From DATDIC01 sp963777625 (GTDB taxonomy: Bacteria; Pseudomonadota; Alphaproteobacteria; Acetobacterales; Acetobacteraceae): 64,000 nucleotides of DNA. Position 1 is the first letter of the stretch. Each line of letters begins with the position of its first letter. This document shows positions 1-8,332 of this stretch, in pieces. A program made the position numbers and the translations under genes. The stretch spans positions 1 through 64,000 of the forward strand of contig CAVZRO010000037.1 of NCBI GenBank assembly GCA_963777625.1, given 5' to 3'. The notes under the pieces were generated by a model, which had not been told where the DNA came from, ran no database searches, and saw nothing but the letters and a program-made list of their open reading frames with translations.

Positions 1-2
1 CC

Positions 3-1283
3 CACGACTGTCCGGCAGGGTTCTTGCTTGTGTCGCTTGTGTCATATGAGCTGCCCTTGGCCAGCGATGGGCGGGGGCCGTTCGGCGGGCCGATGCAGCT
101 GAGCGAGGCTGCGTCGGTGCATGAGGTTCACCCGGACGAGCCGGGCGAACGCCAGAGGGCTGTGGACGGCATGCTGCGCCTTCTGAGCCAGGCGAAGCAG
201 CAGGAAGGCGATCAAGGCGATGGCGATCTGGATGCGAACCGCATTTTCAGAGGTACCGATGAACTTGCGGATGCGCAGGGTCTGTTTGACCCAGCGGAAG
301 AACAGCTCGATGGCCCATCGGCGCTTGTAAAGCTCGGCAATGACCTCGGCCGGAGAGCTGAGATCGTTGGTGACGATGCGCAGAACCTTGCCGCTATCGA
401 TGCGCACCTGAACCTCCCGCACCGCGTCGGAGAACGGGTTGTGGCGGTTGTTCGCTTGCCGCTGCGGCAGCTTGCCGATGCGATCCGACAGGATCGGGCC
501 GCCCGGCCGCACGTCGCGCGATTTGCTCACCGCGAGCGGGGTGTTGCGCTTGAGCCGCGTCACGATCCGGCATCCCGCCGTGCAGCTTTGCCCACCAGGC
601 GTAGTCATAGTATCCGAGATCGAAGACGTAAGTGGCGCCCTTCACGATCGGCATCGCCTGGGCCGCGGTGATGTCGTTGACGTTGGCCGCGCTGAAGCTG
701 GCATATATCGGGCAATCAGCGTCCGGATCATAAATGATGTGCAGCTTGGCGCCGCATGCCGAGGCCGAGAACCGCGCCCAGTCGGCGCTGCGCTCGTTCA
801 GCGCCAGACCGGTGCTGTCGATCAGGTAGCTGACGCCATCCATGGTGCGCCGCAGCCGCCGGTGCGCGCTTCGGATCATGCCGCCGAGCAGCGCCGTGAA
901 GACGCCGACCGGCCGCTGGCGGTTGGCATCGGCCAGGGTGGAGCGATGCGGCAGGCTGACCCCCAGATGATAGAGCCGGTCGGCATGGCTGCGCAGCCCG
1001 GTCTCGATCTCGCGCAGGCTGGCTGCGCCCGAGAGCTGGGCATACAGCATGGCAGCGAGTTGGCTTTTGAAGCTGAAGCCGCGCACATCCGTCGTTGCGC
1101 CATGCCGTTCGACCGCCTGATCGAACTCGCCCCACGGAAGCAGCTTCAGCATCGCATGGAACACGCTATTCTGGTGCGGCACGGCGTTGACCTCCTCGCG
1201 TCCGGTGGCGTCGACAAACGTCGGATGCGAGTAGAATCAATGTCGTGCGCTCGTACAAGCGAATTCCGTGCCGGACAGCCGTG
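3..1283 (-). mobile_element. IS4-family insertion sequence, copy A (defective)
   Basis: The ends are imperfect inverted repeats: CACGACTGTCCGGCA on the left and CACGGCTGTCCGGCA read inward from the right. The element is nearly identical to copy B at 1352-2634, in the same orientation, but 2 bp shorter because of a deletion inside the transposase gene. The right flank is GGCTTGTCC and the left flank ends in CC at the window edge, so a 9-bp duplication is possible but cannot be confirmed here. Confidence 0.85.
42..1182 (-). pseudogene. IS4-family transposase, frameshifted copy
   Basis: This is the same transposase as at 1391-2533, with a DUF4372-like N-terminus followed by a DDE domain. Relative to copy B it lacks 2 bp near 572-582. 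The reading frame starting at 1182 therefore leaves the conserved sequence just after residues KLHG, and the C-terminal half carrying the YREK signature lies in another frame (42-608). It probably makes no active transposase, although copy B could act on its ends. Confidence 0.85.
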
Positions 1284-1351
1284 GGCTTGTCCCGGGCACC
1301 CACGACGTCCTGCTCGGCACCAGCCCAAATCGCTGATGGCCGGGACAAGCC
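1284..1351. repeat. Palindromic intergenic repeat between the IS4 copies
   Basis: The 68-bp spacer begins GGCTTGTCCCGGG and ends CCGGGACAAGCC, so its two ends are inverted repeats of each other. With the right flank of copy B (GACAAGCCCGGGCATGAC) it resembles the CCCGGGCTTGTCCCGGGCAT palindromes common between alphaproteobacterial genes. Each arm has received an IS4 copy at the same GGCTTGTCC/GGACAAGCC word. Confidence 0.6.
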
Positions 1352-2634
1352 CACGACTGTCCGGCAGGGTTCTTGCTTGTGTCGCTTGTGTCATATGAGC
1401 TGCCCTTGGCCAGCGATGGGCGGGGGCCGTTCGGCGGGCCGATGCAGCTGAGCGAGGCTGCGTCGGTGCATGAGGTTCACCCGGACGAGCCGGGCGAACG
1501 CCAGAGGGCTGTGGACGGCATGCTGCGCCTTCTGAGCCAGGCGAAGCAGCAGGAAGGCGATCAAGGCGATGGCGATCTGGATGCGAACCGCATTTTCAGA
1601 GGTACCGATGAACTTGCGGATGCGCAGGGTCTGTTTGACCCAGCGGAAGAACAGCTCGATGGCCCATCGGCGCTTGTAAAGCTCGGCAATGACCTCGGCC
1701 GGAGAGCTGAGATCGTTGGTGACGATGCGCAGAACCTTGCCGCTATCGATGCGCACCTGAACCTCCCGCACCGCGTCGGAGAACGGGTTGTGGCGGTTGT
1801 TCGCTTGCCGCTGCGGCAGCTTGCCGATGCGATCCGACAGGATCGGGCCGCCCGGCCGCACGTCGCGCGATTCGCTCACCGCGAGCGGGGTGTTGCGCTT
1901 GAGCCGCGTCACGATCCGGCACCCCGCGCCGTGCAGCTTTGCCCACCAGGCGTAGTCATAGTATCCGAGATCGAAGACGTAAGTGGCGCCCTTCACGATC
2001 GGCATCGCCTGGGCCGCGGTGATGTCGTTGACGTTGGCCGCGCTGAAGCTGGCATATATCGGGCAATCAGCGTCCGGATCATAAATGATGTGCAGCTTGG
2101 CGCCGCATGCCGAGGCCGAGAACCGCGCCCAGTCGGCGCTGCGCTCGTTCAGCGCCAGACCGGTGCTGTCGATCAGGTAGCTGACGCCATCCATGGTGCG
2201 CCGCAGCCGCCGGTGCGCGCTTCGGATCATGCCGCCGAGCAGCGCCGTGAAGACGCCGACCGGCCGCTGGCGGTTGGCATCGGCCAGGGTGGAGCGATGC
2301 GGCAGGCTGACCCCCAGATGATAGAGCCGGTCGGCATGGCTGCGCAGCCCGGTCTCGATCTCGCGCAGGCTGGCTGCGCCCGAGAGCTGGGCATACAGCA
2401 TGGCAGCGAGTTGGCTTTTGAAGCTGAAGCCGCGCACATCCGTCGTTGCGCCATGCCGTTCGACCGCCTGATCGAACTCGCCCCACGGAAGCAGCTTCAG
2501 CATCGCATGGAACACGCTATTCTGGTGCGGCACGGCGTTGACCTCCTCGCGTCCGGTGGCGTCGACAAACGTCGGATGCGAGTAGAATCAATGTCGTGCG
2601 CTCGTACAAGCGAATTCCGTGCCGGACAGCCGTG
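1352..2634 (-). mobile_element. IS4-family insertion sequence, copy B (intact)
   Basis: This is a 1,283-bp element with inverted ends as in copy A. It is flanked by a near-perfect 9-bp direct repeat, GGACAAGCC on the left (1343-1351) and CGACAAGCC on the right (2635-2643), within the known 9-12 bp range of IS4 target duplications. The target lies inside a palindromic intergenic repeat just downstream of livF. Confidence 0.85.
1391..2533 (-). CDS. IS4-family transposase
   Basis: This 380-residue DDE transposase should catalyse cut-and-paste movement of the surrounding element. Visible catalytic residues are D122 (LIDSTG), D188 (VFDLGYYDY) and E293 in the IS4-family YREK signature Y-x2-R-x3-E-x6-K (YKRRWAIELFFRWVK). 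The N-terminal 100 residues look like the DUF4372 domain of one IS4 subgroup. The length is normal for the family and no frameshift is seen, so this copy is probably functional. The reading frame runs nearly end to end in the element. Confidence 0.9.
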   Translation of the reverse strand: MPHQNSVFHAMLKLLPWGEFDQAVERHGATTDVRGFSFKSQLAAMLYAQLSGAASLREIETGLRSHADRLYHLGVSLPHRSTLADANRQRPVGVFTALLGGMIRSAHRRLRRTMDGVSYLIDSTGLALNERSADWARFSASACGAKLHIIYDPDADCPIYASFSAANVNDITAAQAMPIVKGATYVFDLGYYDYAWWAKLHGAGCRIVTRLKRNTPLAVSESRDVRPGGPILSDRIGKLPQRQANNRHNPFSDAVREVQVRIDSGKVLRIVTNDLSSPAEVIAELYKRRWAIELFFRWVKQTLRIRKFIGTSENAVRIQIAIALIAFLLLRLAQKAQHAVHSPLAFARLVRVNLMHRRSLAQLHRPAERPPPIAGQGQLI

Positions 2635-2704
2635 CGACAAGCCCGGGCATGACGAAGGGGCGGCGGCGCGACGGATCACAATGTCCGTCTTGTGGTGCAG
2701 ACCG

Positions 2705-3412
2705 CTACCCCAGATAAGCCTCCTTCACCCGCTCATCATGCAGCAAGTCCTTCGCCGGACCGCTCAGCAGCACCCGTCCGCTCTCCAGCACATACCCGGT
2801 CGCGGCGATCGACAACGCCATCAGCGCATTCTGCTCCACCAGCAGGATCGTCACCCCTTGCGCATTGATCGCCCGGATGGTTTCAAACACCTGTTCCACG
2901 ACCATCGGCGCCAGCCCCATGCTGGGCTCATCCATCAGCAGCACGTGCGGCTTCGCCATCAAGGCGCGGGCCGTCGCCACCATCTGCTGCTCACCGCCGG
3001 ACAGCGTTCCGGCAACCTGGTGCAATCGCTCGCGCAGGCGCGGGAACAGCGTAATCATGCGCTCGCGGTCAGCGGCAATGCCAGCGCGATCGCGGCGGGT
3101 GAACGCGCCCATGGACAGGTTCTCGTCCACCGTCAGCCGGCCGAAAATCCGTCGTCCTTCCGGAACCTGCACCAGCCCCATCGCGGCGATCGTGTGCGCG
3201 CCAAGCCCGGACAGTGCTTTCCCCTTGTAGCGTATCTCACCCTCGCGCGGATGCAGCAGCCCACTGATCGCCCGCAGCGTGGTTGATTTGCCCGCGCCGT
3301 TGCCGCCGACGAGCGTGACGATCTGGCCCTCCTCCACCGCCAGGGACACGCCCTTCAGTGCCTCGATCTTGTCGTAGAAAACGTGGATGTCATCGATTTC
3401 GAGCAGCGCCAT
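2705..3412 (-). CDS. livF: Branched-chain amino-acid ABC transporter ATP-binding protein LivF
   Basis: This 235-residue cytoplasmic ATPase should energise uptake of branched-chain or related amino acids together with LivG. It has a Walker A motif (GGNGAGKST), the signature LSGGEQQM and a Walker B motif (VLLMDEPSMGLA), followed by the LivF-type ending VKEAYLG. Length and order match the HAAT family. It is the last gene of livKHMGF, 3 bp after livG. The IS4 copy B begins about 70 bp downstream, and no intrinsic terminator is visible between them. Confidence 0.93.
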   Translation of the reverse strand: MALLEIDDIHVFYDKIEALKGVSLAVEEGQIVTLVGGNGAGKSTTLRAISGLLHPREGEIRYKGKALSGLGAHTIAAMGLVQVPEGRRIFGRLTVDENLSMGAFTRRDRAGIAADRERMITLFPRLRERLHQVAGTLSGGEQQMVATARALMAKPHVLLMDEPSMGLAPMVVEQVFETIRAINAQGVTILLVEQNALMALSIAATGYVLESGRVLLSGPAKDLLHDERVKEAYLG

Positions 3413-3415
3413 CGT

Positions 3416-4195
3416 TCAGGCCGCCGTCGCGCCGGCGCCCAGATAGGCCTCGATCACCGCCGGATCGCGCTGCACCTCGGCCGGCCGGCCCTCGGCGATC
3501 TTCACGCCATGGTCGAGCACTGTAACGGTGTCGGACATCGACATCACCACCCGCATCTGGTGCTCGATCAGCAGGATGGTGATGCCGAAACGGGCACGCA
3601 CATCCTCGATGAAGCGCATCATCCGGGTCGTTTCATTCGGGTTCATCCCCGCCGTCGGTTCATCCAGCAACAGCAGCTTCGGCTGGGTCGCCAGCGCGCG
3701 GCCGATTTCCAGCCGACGCTGTTCGCCGTAGGGAAGGTTGCGGGCAAGATAATCGCCACGGCCGCGCAGGCCGACAAACGCCAACAGCCGCACCGCTTCG
3801 TCATGCGCGCGGGCTTCGTCGGCGCGCGTCGCCGGAGTGTTCAGGACGGCACCCCACCAGGTGGAGCGCAGATGCAGATGCATTCCGACCAGCAAATTCT
3901 CGATGGCGCTGATGTTGCGGAACAACCGGATGTTCTGATAGGTGCGGCTGATACCGGCCGCGGCCACGCGGTCGGGAGTCATGCCGTCGATCCGGCCGTC
4001 GCGAAACCATACCGCGCCCTCGGTCGGATGCAAATTCTGCGTGATGCAGTTGAACACCGTGGTCTTGCCGGCACCATTCGGTCCGATAATGCTGTGGATG
4101 GAGCCTTCCGTCACGGACAGGTCCAGCTCGCCCACCGCGGTGAGGCCGCCGAACCGCATGCTCATGCGCTCGCAGCGAAGGATCGGGTCGCTCAT
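3416..4195 (-). CDS. livG: Branched-chain amino-acid ABC transporter ATP-binding protein LivG
   Basis: This 259-residue ATPase is the second nucleotide-binding subunit of the transporter. It shows Walker A (GPNGAGKTT), a LivG-type signature LPYGEQRRLEI and Walker B (LLLLDEPTAGMN). The C-terminal AEGRPAEVQRDPAVIEAYLG is the usual LivG ending. Its ATG overlaps the livM stop by 4 bp, implying translational coupling, and livF follows after 3 bp. Confidence 0.93.
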   Translation of the reverse strand: MSDPILRCERMSMRFGGLTAVGELDLSVTEGSIHSIIGPNGAGKTTVFNCITQNLHPTEGAVWFRDGRIDGMTPDRVAAAGISRTYQNIRLFRNISAIENLLVGMHLHLRSTWWGAVLNTPATRADEARAHDEAVRLLAFVGLRGRGDYLARNLPYGEQRRLEIGRALATQPKLLLLDEPTAGMNPNETTRMMRFIEDVRARFGITILLIEHQMRVVMSMSDTVTVLDHGVKIAEGRPAEVQRDPAVIEAYLGAGATAA

Positions 4196-5880
4196 CGCGG
4201 TTCAGCCGGCAGCAGGTCGGCACCTTCGTCCAGTGCGGCGGTCGCCTCACCGGAGTGCAGCTCCCGGCGGCGCACTTCCGACGGCCACAAGCCTTCGGGC
4301 TTCCAGCGCATCATCACGATCAGCGCCGCGCCATAGAAAAGATAACGATATTCGCCGAACTCGCGCAGCAATTCGGGCAACCCGATCAGCGCGATCGACC
4401 CCAGCACGACGCCCGGCAGGCTGCCCATCCCGCCGACGATGATCAGCGCCAGCACGTTGATGGAGATCAGCAACTGGAAGCTGGACGGATAGACGGAAGT
4501 CAGCATCACCGCGAAGATCGAACCCGCCAGCCCGGCGAACGCGGCGCCGAGCCCGTACGCCATCAGCTTGGAGCGCACCAGATTGATGCCCAGCGCCTGT
4601 GCCACGTCCTCATCATCGCGCAGCGCCATCCAGGCGCGTCCCTGGCGTGAATTCTCCAGTCGCCAGGCGACGAACGCCGCAATGCCCGAGGCCACCAGCG
4701 TGAGATAGAAAAGCTGCACCGGGCTGCCAAGCAACATACTGCCCAGATGCGGCTTCGGGATCTGCAGCACGCCCTGTGCGCCGCCGAGCAGAGGGGCGGC
4801 GAAATCCGACAGCACGACAACACGCACGATCTCGCCCAGTCCCATCGTGGCGACCGCCAGATAGTCGCCGCGGACGCCAAGCACCGGCAACCCGAATATC
4901 ACGCCGACGCCGACAGCAAGCAGCACCGATGCCGGCATGGCGAGCCAGAACGACAGATGCAGCAGCGCATGCGGGCTGTCCGCGGTCAGCAGCGCGGTGG
5001 TGTACGCGCCCACCGCGAAGAACGCCACGAACCCAAGGTCGAGCAGACCGGCCAGGCCGACTTCCAGGTTCAGACCAAGGCCCATCAGGATATACAGCCC
5101 GACCAGCATCAGCACTTGCCCGATATAGGCCCCCGCCAGCACCGGCATGACCGCCAGGATCAGCACCGCGACCGCGGCGCGCTGCATGCGCTGGCGGCGA
5201 AGCTGACGGTCATCCAGCGTGGTGCGGTGACGGCCGAATCGTATCCGCAGTTGGTAACCGATCGCGGCCAGCACGAACACCATTGCGGCGCCCTGCGGCA
5301 TTAGCCCGTCCCAGTTATAGAACGCATCGCGTATCGCGCCGACGGGTCCTTCATATTGCAGCATGAGCTGGATCAGTTCCTGGAAGACCCCAGCGATGAT
5401 CACCGCCACCACGCCGGCAAGCACGGTTCCCCGGAACCCGACCGGACTGATCCGTAACCCCGCGCCGACCAGCCCGGCGACCGCCCCGCCAACGATCAGA
5501 ACCGCCGATCCGGCGCCGAGCCCCAGGTCGGACGTCAGCATCTTCAGCAGATCGGGAGACAACGCGATGAAGATTGATTGCGGATGCAGCCATCCGACCA
5601 GCACCGCGAGAATCGCCATCACCACACCGGTGGATGCACCGGCGGCGACGCCCAGAAGCAGCCGCGTCGGGACGGCCGGCACGAGTGCCCGAGGCACGGC
5701 GACGGCACCGGCGGCGAGCGCCAGCGACACCAGCGTCGCCTGCCCCAGGGTGATCGTGTCCACCACGATCCAGCGGTTGTGCAGCATGAGCAGCACGCCC
5801 ACCGCGGCGAGGTGCACGCCGCCGGCACCGAACATCAGCCCGCGCGCGATCGCGGTGCGCAGGGCGGTATGCGGCATCAT
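4192..5880 (-). CDS. livM: ABC transporter permease LivM with long N-terminal membrane extension
   Basis: This is a 562-residue inner-membrane permease. The C-terminal ~320 residues (from about GLYILMGLGLNLEVGLAGLLDLG) form a standard LivM domain. The first ~240 residues add several hydrophobic segments not present in a typical 300-350-residue LivM, and they end in a basic stretch (RRQRMQR). No second start with a clear ribosome site was seen, and livH ends just upstream, so the long form is preferred. It pairs with LivH to form the channel. The role of the extension is unknown. Confidence 0.85.
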   Translation of the reverse strand: MMPHTALRTAIARGLMFGAGGVHLAAVGVLLMLHNRWIVVDTITLGQATLVSLALAAGAVAVPRALVPAVPTRLLLGVAAGASTGVVMAILAVLVGWLHPQSIFIALSPDLLKMLTSDLGLGAGSAVLIVGGAVAGLVGAGLRISPVGFRGTVLAGVVAVIIAGVFQELIQLMLQYEGPVGAIRDAFYNWDGLMPQGAAMVFVLAAIGYQLRIRFGRHRTTLDDRQLRRQRMQRAAVAVLILAVMPVLAGAYIGQVLMLVGLYILMGLGLNLEVGLAGLLDLGFVAFFAVGAYTTALLTADSPHALLHLSFWLAMPASVLLAVGVGVIFGLPVLGVRGDYLAVATMGLGEIVRVVVLSDFAAPLLGGAQGVLQIPKPHLGSMLLGSPVQLFYLTLVASGIAAFVAWRLENSRQGRAWMALRDDEDVAQALGINLVRSKLMAYGLGAAFAGLAGSIFAVMLTSVYPSSFQLLISINVLALIIVGGMGSLPGVVLGSIALIGLPELLREFGEYRYLFYGAALIVMMRWKPEGLWPSEVRRRELHSGEATAALDEGADLLPAEPR

Positions 5881-5881
5881 G

Positions 5882-6970
5882 TCACGCTCGCTGTTTCGCC
5901 ATCCGCTCGCCCAGCAATCCGTGCGGGCGGAAGATCAGCACCATGATCAGCAGGGTGAAGGCGATCAGGTCGCGCAACTGATACGGGGCCGGAATGCCCA
6001 GCCCGTCCAGGAACAGCGATGGACCCACCGACTCTACCAGGCCAAGGAAAAATCCGCCGAGCATGGCACCCGGGATGTTGCCGATGCCACCCAGCACCGC
6101 GGCACCGAATGCCTTGATGCCGGGCGTGAAGCCCATGAAGAAATACACCTGCTTATAGACGAATGCGTAGAACACACCGGCAATGCCGGCCATCGCGCCA
6201 CCCAGGATGAACGTGAAAACCACCACCTTGTTGACGTCGATCCCCATCAGGGCGGCGGCTTCCGGATCTTCCGAGGTGGCACGCATCGCCGTGCCCATGC
6301 GGGTGCGCTGCACGATCAGGTACAGCACCGCCATGAACAGGACCGCCAGACCGATCACCAGAACATCGATGCGTGGGACTGAAAATTGGCCGAAATGATA
6401 CGCCACGCCTTGCCAGGACGGGGTCGGGTAAGCTTTCACGGCGGAGCCAAACATCCCGCGGAATGTCTGCTCCAGGAAGAACGAAACGCCGAACGCGCAG
6501 ATCAAGGGTGCCAACCCGCCCACGCGCCGGAATGGGCGGTAGGCGATGCGCTCGGTCAACACCGCAATGGCGGTGGAAACCGCCATTGAAACCGCCAGAA
6601 TGGCCGCCATCCCCAGCACCGGCTGGCGTTCCAGAAATCCCGAACTCTCCAGCGGCGTCGCCACGAAATAGCCGGCGAACGCGCCGCACATCACGAAGTC
6701 GCCATGCGCGAAGTTGATCAGCCGCAGCACACCGTAAACCATGGTGTAGCCGAGTGCGATCTGCGCATAGATGCTGCCGATGGTCAGCCCGAACAGCACG
6801 AAATCGAACCACTGCGCGGCGGTGTAGCGGTCCTTGATCAGTGACCCGATCGTGCCCCCGACCACCACCGCCACAATGCCGGCACGCAGCAGCCAGAGAA
6901 CGACATCGACCGCGTTAACGCGAGCCAGGGCGGAAAGCCATGGCTCGCGCGCAACAACGGATTGGCTCAC
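5882..6970 (-). CDS. livH: ABC transporter permease LivH
   Basis: This is a 362-residue permease with the LivH hallmark GYTMVYGVLRLINFAHGDF and about eight hydrophobic segments. It should form the membrane channel with LivM. A GTG at 6970-6968 is chosen as start because it overlaps the livK stop as GTGA, a typical coupling arrangement. The frame stays open upstream to 7063, but that part would overlap livK. The C-terminus RPHGLLGERMAKQRA is typical of the family. Confidence 0.88.
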   Translation of the reverse strand: MSQSVVAREPWLSALARVNAVDVVLWLLRAGIVAVVVGGTIGSLIKDRYTAAQWFDFVLFGLTIGSIYAQIALGYTMVYGVLRLINFAHGDFVMCGAFAGYFVATPLESSGFLERQPVLGMAAILAVSMAVSTAIAVLTERIAYRPFRRVGGLAPLICAFGVSFFLEQTFRGMFGSAVKAYPTPSWQGVAYHFGQFSVPRIDVLVIGLAVLFMAVLYLIVQRTRMGTAMRATSEDPEAAALMGIDVNKVVVFTFILGGAMAGIAGVFYAFVYKQVYFFMGFTPGIKAFGAAVLGGIGNIPGAMLGGFFLGLVESVGPSLFLDGLGIPAPYQLRDLIAFTLLIMVLIFRPHGLLGERMAKQRA

Positions 6971-8241
6971 TTCGGGTAGATTTTGATCGGGTTCTTGCCG
7001 ACCCCAAAGGTCTTCGGATCGGCGGAGGTGAATTGCAGCACCGAGCCATGGAACTGCGAGCACTCGCCGTACTGATCGCAGGCGATCGGGCCGCTGATGC
7101 CGTCGAACTTCGTGCTGAACACGGCGTCACGCAGGGCCTTCTTGCCGATATAGAGATTGCCGGCCTTATCCGTCTTGGCGACCTTCTCGATCGCCTTGAA
7201 GGCCAGCACCGCGCCGTCATAGGCGTTGGCATGGAAGCCGGAGATCGGCGCTTCGCCGTAGGCCGCCTTGTACTCGTCAACGAATTTCGGATATCCCTTG
7301 CCCATCGCCGCTGCCGATAAATCCGGGTAGCCGATGCGGAACCCGACTACTGCCGGTCCGGCCGCCTCGATGAAATCGGCCGACAGCAATGAGGCACCCC
7401 CATACAGCGATGTCTTCTCCAGCCCCGGCACTTCCTTCGACTGACGCAGAATTTGCGCCGCCGCGGCGGTGAAGATCGGCATGTAGACCACGTCCGGCTT
7501 CTCGCTGGCGATGCGGGTCAGCACCGGATGCATGTCCACATCGGTCGGCGCGACAGCCTCGCGAGACAGCACCTTGCCGCCGAGCTTCTCGAAATCGTCT
7601 CCCATCACCGTCGCCAGTTGCTGGGCATACGGACTGCCATCATGCACCGTCACCACGGTCTTGTACCCGGCGACCTTGAACAGGTATTCGGCGTCCGCCG
7701 CGCCCTGGTCCTTGTCGCTGAACACGGTGCGGGCAAAGCCGTCATACTCCGGCTTGCGGTCCGGAGCGGTCAGCGCCGGCGCCGTGCACGCCGTGCAGAT
7801 ATTGACGATCCCCGCCTGCCACAGGATCGGCGCACCCGGCGTCGCCGCCGAGGAACACGCCGGCCCCAGCACGATCACCATGTTCGGCGTCGAAGCCAGC
7901 TTGGTTGCCGCGGTCTGTCCGCCCTCGGCGTTGCACTGGTCGTCTTCGGAATCGAGCTTGAGCGGGTGACCCAGCAGCTTGCCGCCGGCATCCTTGATGG
8001 CGATCTCGATGCCCCGCTTCTCGTCCAGGCCCAATGCCGTATCGGGACCCGATAGCACCAGGTAGTCGCCGATCACGATCGGCGCACCCTTGGGAACCCG
8101 AATGACCCCCAGCGGGTCGGTCACCGGCCCGACTGTCGCGGCACTGGCGACCTGGCCGAAAAGCAGCATTGCCAGCCCCGCCACCACGGCCAGAAGGCCG
8201 CGGTCCCCTTTGCTCACCCCTGTCGCCAAGTCCCCCTCCAT
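6967..8241 (-). CDS. livK: Branched-chain amino-acid-type periplasmic binding protein LivK
   Basis: This periplasmic substrate-binding protein has 424 residues from ATG 8241. A signal peptide is visible (hydrophobic run GLLAVVAGLAMLLFG, then ASA-like cleavage). The mature part has the type I periplasmic-binding fold of HAAT transporters (YLVLSGPD, RIASEKPDVVYMP). A GTG at the ninth codon is an alternative start, because GGAGGGGG lies directly before it and overlaps the ATG. It heads the livKHMGF operon. The substrate cannot be fixed from sequence; LIV-type amino acids are the default. Confidence 0.9.
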   Translation of the reverse strand: MEGDLATGVSKGDRGLLAVVAGLAMLLFGQVASAATVGPVTDPLGVIRVPKGAPIVIGDYLVLSGPDTALGLDEKRGIEIAIKDAGGKLLGHPLKLDSEDDQCNAEGGQTAATKLASTPNMVIVLGPACSSAATPGAPILWQAGIVNICTACTAPALTAPDRKPEYDGFARTVFSDKDQGAADAEYLFKVAGYKTVVTVHDGSPYAQQLATVMGDDFEKLGGKVLSREAVAPTDVDMHPVLTRIASEKPDVVYMPIFTAAAAQILRQSKEVPGLEKTSLYGGASLLSADFIEAAGPAVVGFRIGYPDLSAAAMGKGYPKFVDEYKAAYGEAPISGFHANAYDGAVLAFKAIEKVAKTDKAGNLYIGKKALRDAVFSTKFDGISGPIACDQYGECSQFHGSVLQFTSADPKTFGVGKNPIKIYPK

Positions 8242-8250
8242 TTGCTTTAT

Positions 8251-8270
8251 ACAGGCGCATGCGCACCTGT
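8251..8270. promoter_or_regulatory. Operator-like palindrome in the livK leader
   Basis: ACAGGCGCATGCGCACCTGT is a 20-bp imperfect palindrome with ACAGG/CCTGT outer arms around a GCATGC core. It sits just downstream of the predicted transcription start of livK, where a dimeric repressor would block elongation. No regulator gene lies next to it, so the cognate protein is unknown. Confidence 0.45.
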
Positions 8271-8277
8271 CATGGCA

Positions 8278-8307
8278 AGTATGAGACGGGGGTATAATTC
8301 AAGTCAA
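8278..8307 (-). promoter_or_regulatory. Predicted promoter of livKHMGF
   Basis: On the minus strand, TTGACT (8307-8302) is followed after 18 bp by CATACT (8283-8278). This matches the -35/-10 pattern of the housekeeping sigma factor in five and four of six positions. The predicted start near 8271 lies about 30 bp before the livK ATG. Confidence 0.5.
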
Positions 8308-8332
8308 CGTGATGGCGCACTTGTATTTGCGA

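Noticed and set aside
1373..3286. A 637-codon plus-strand frame across the IS4 copy and livF
   Set aside because: It is antisense to the transposase and livF, both of which have clear family motifs, and its product resembles nothing known.
8293..8298. Plus-strand TATAAT as a promoter
   Set aside because: There is no plus-strand gene downstream and no good -35 element; the minus-strand livK promoter overlaps it and explains the region better.
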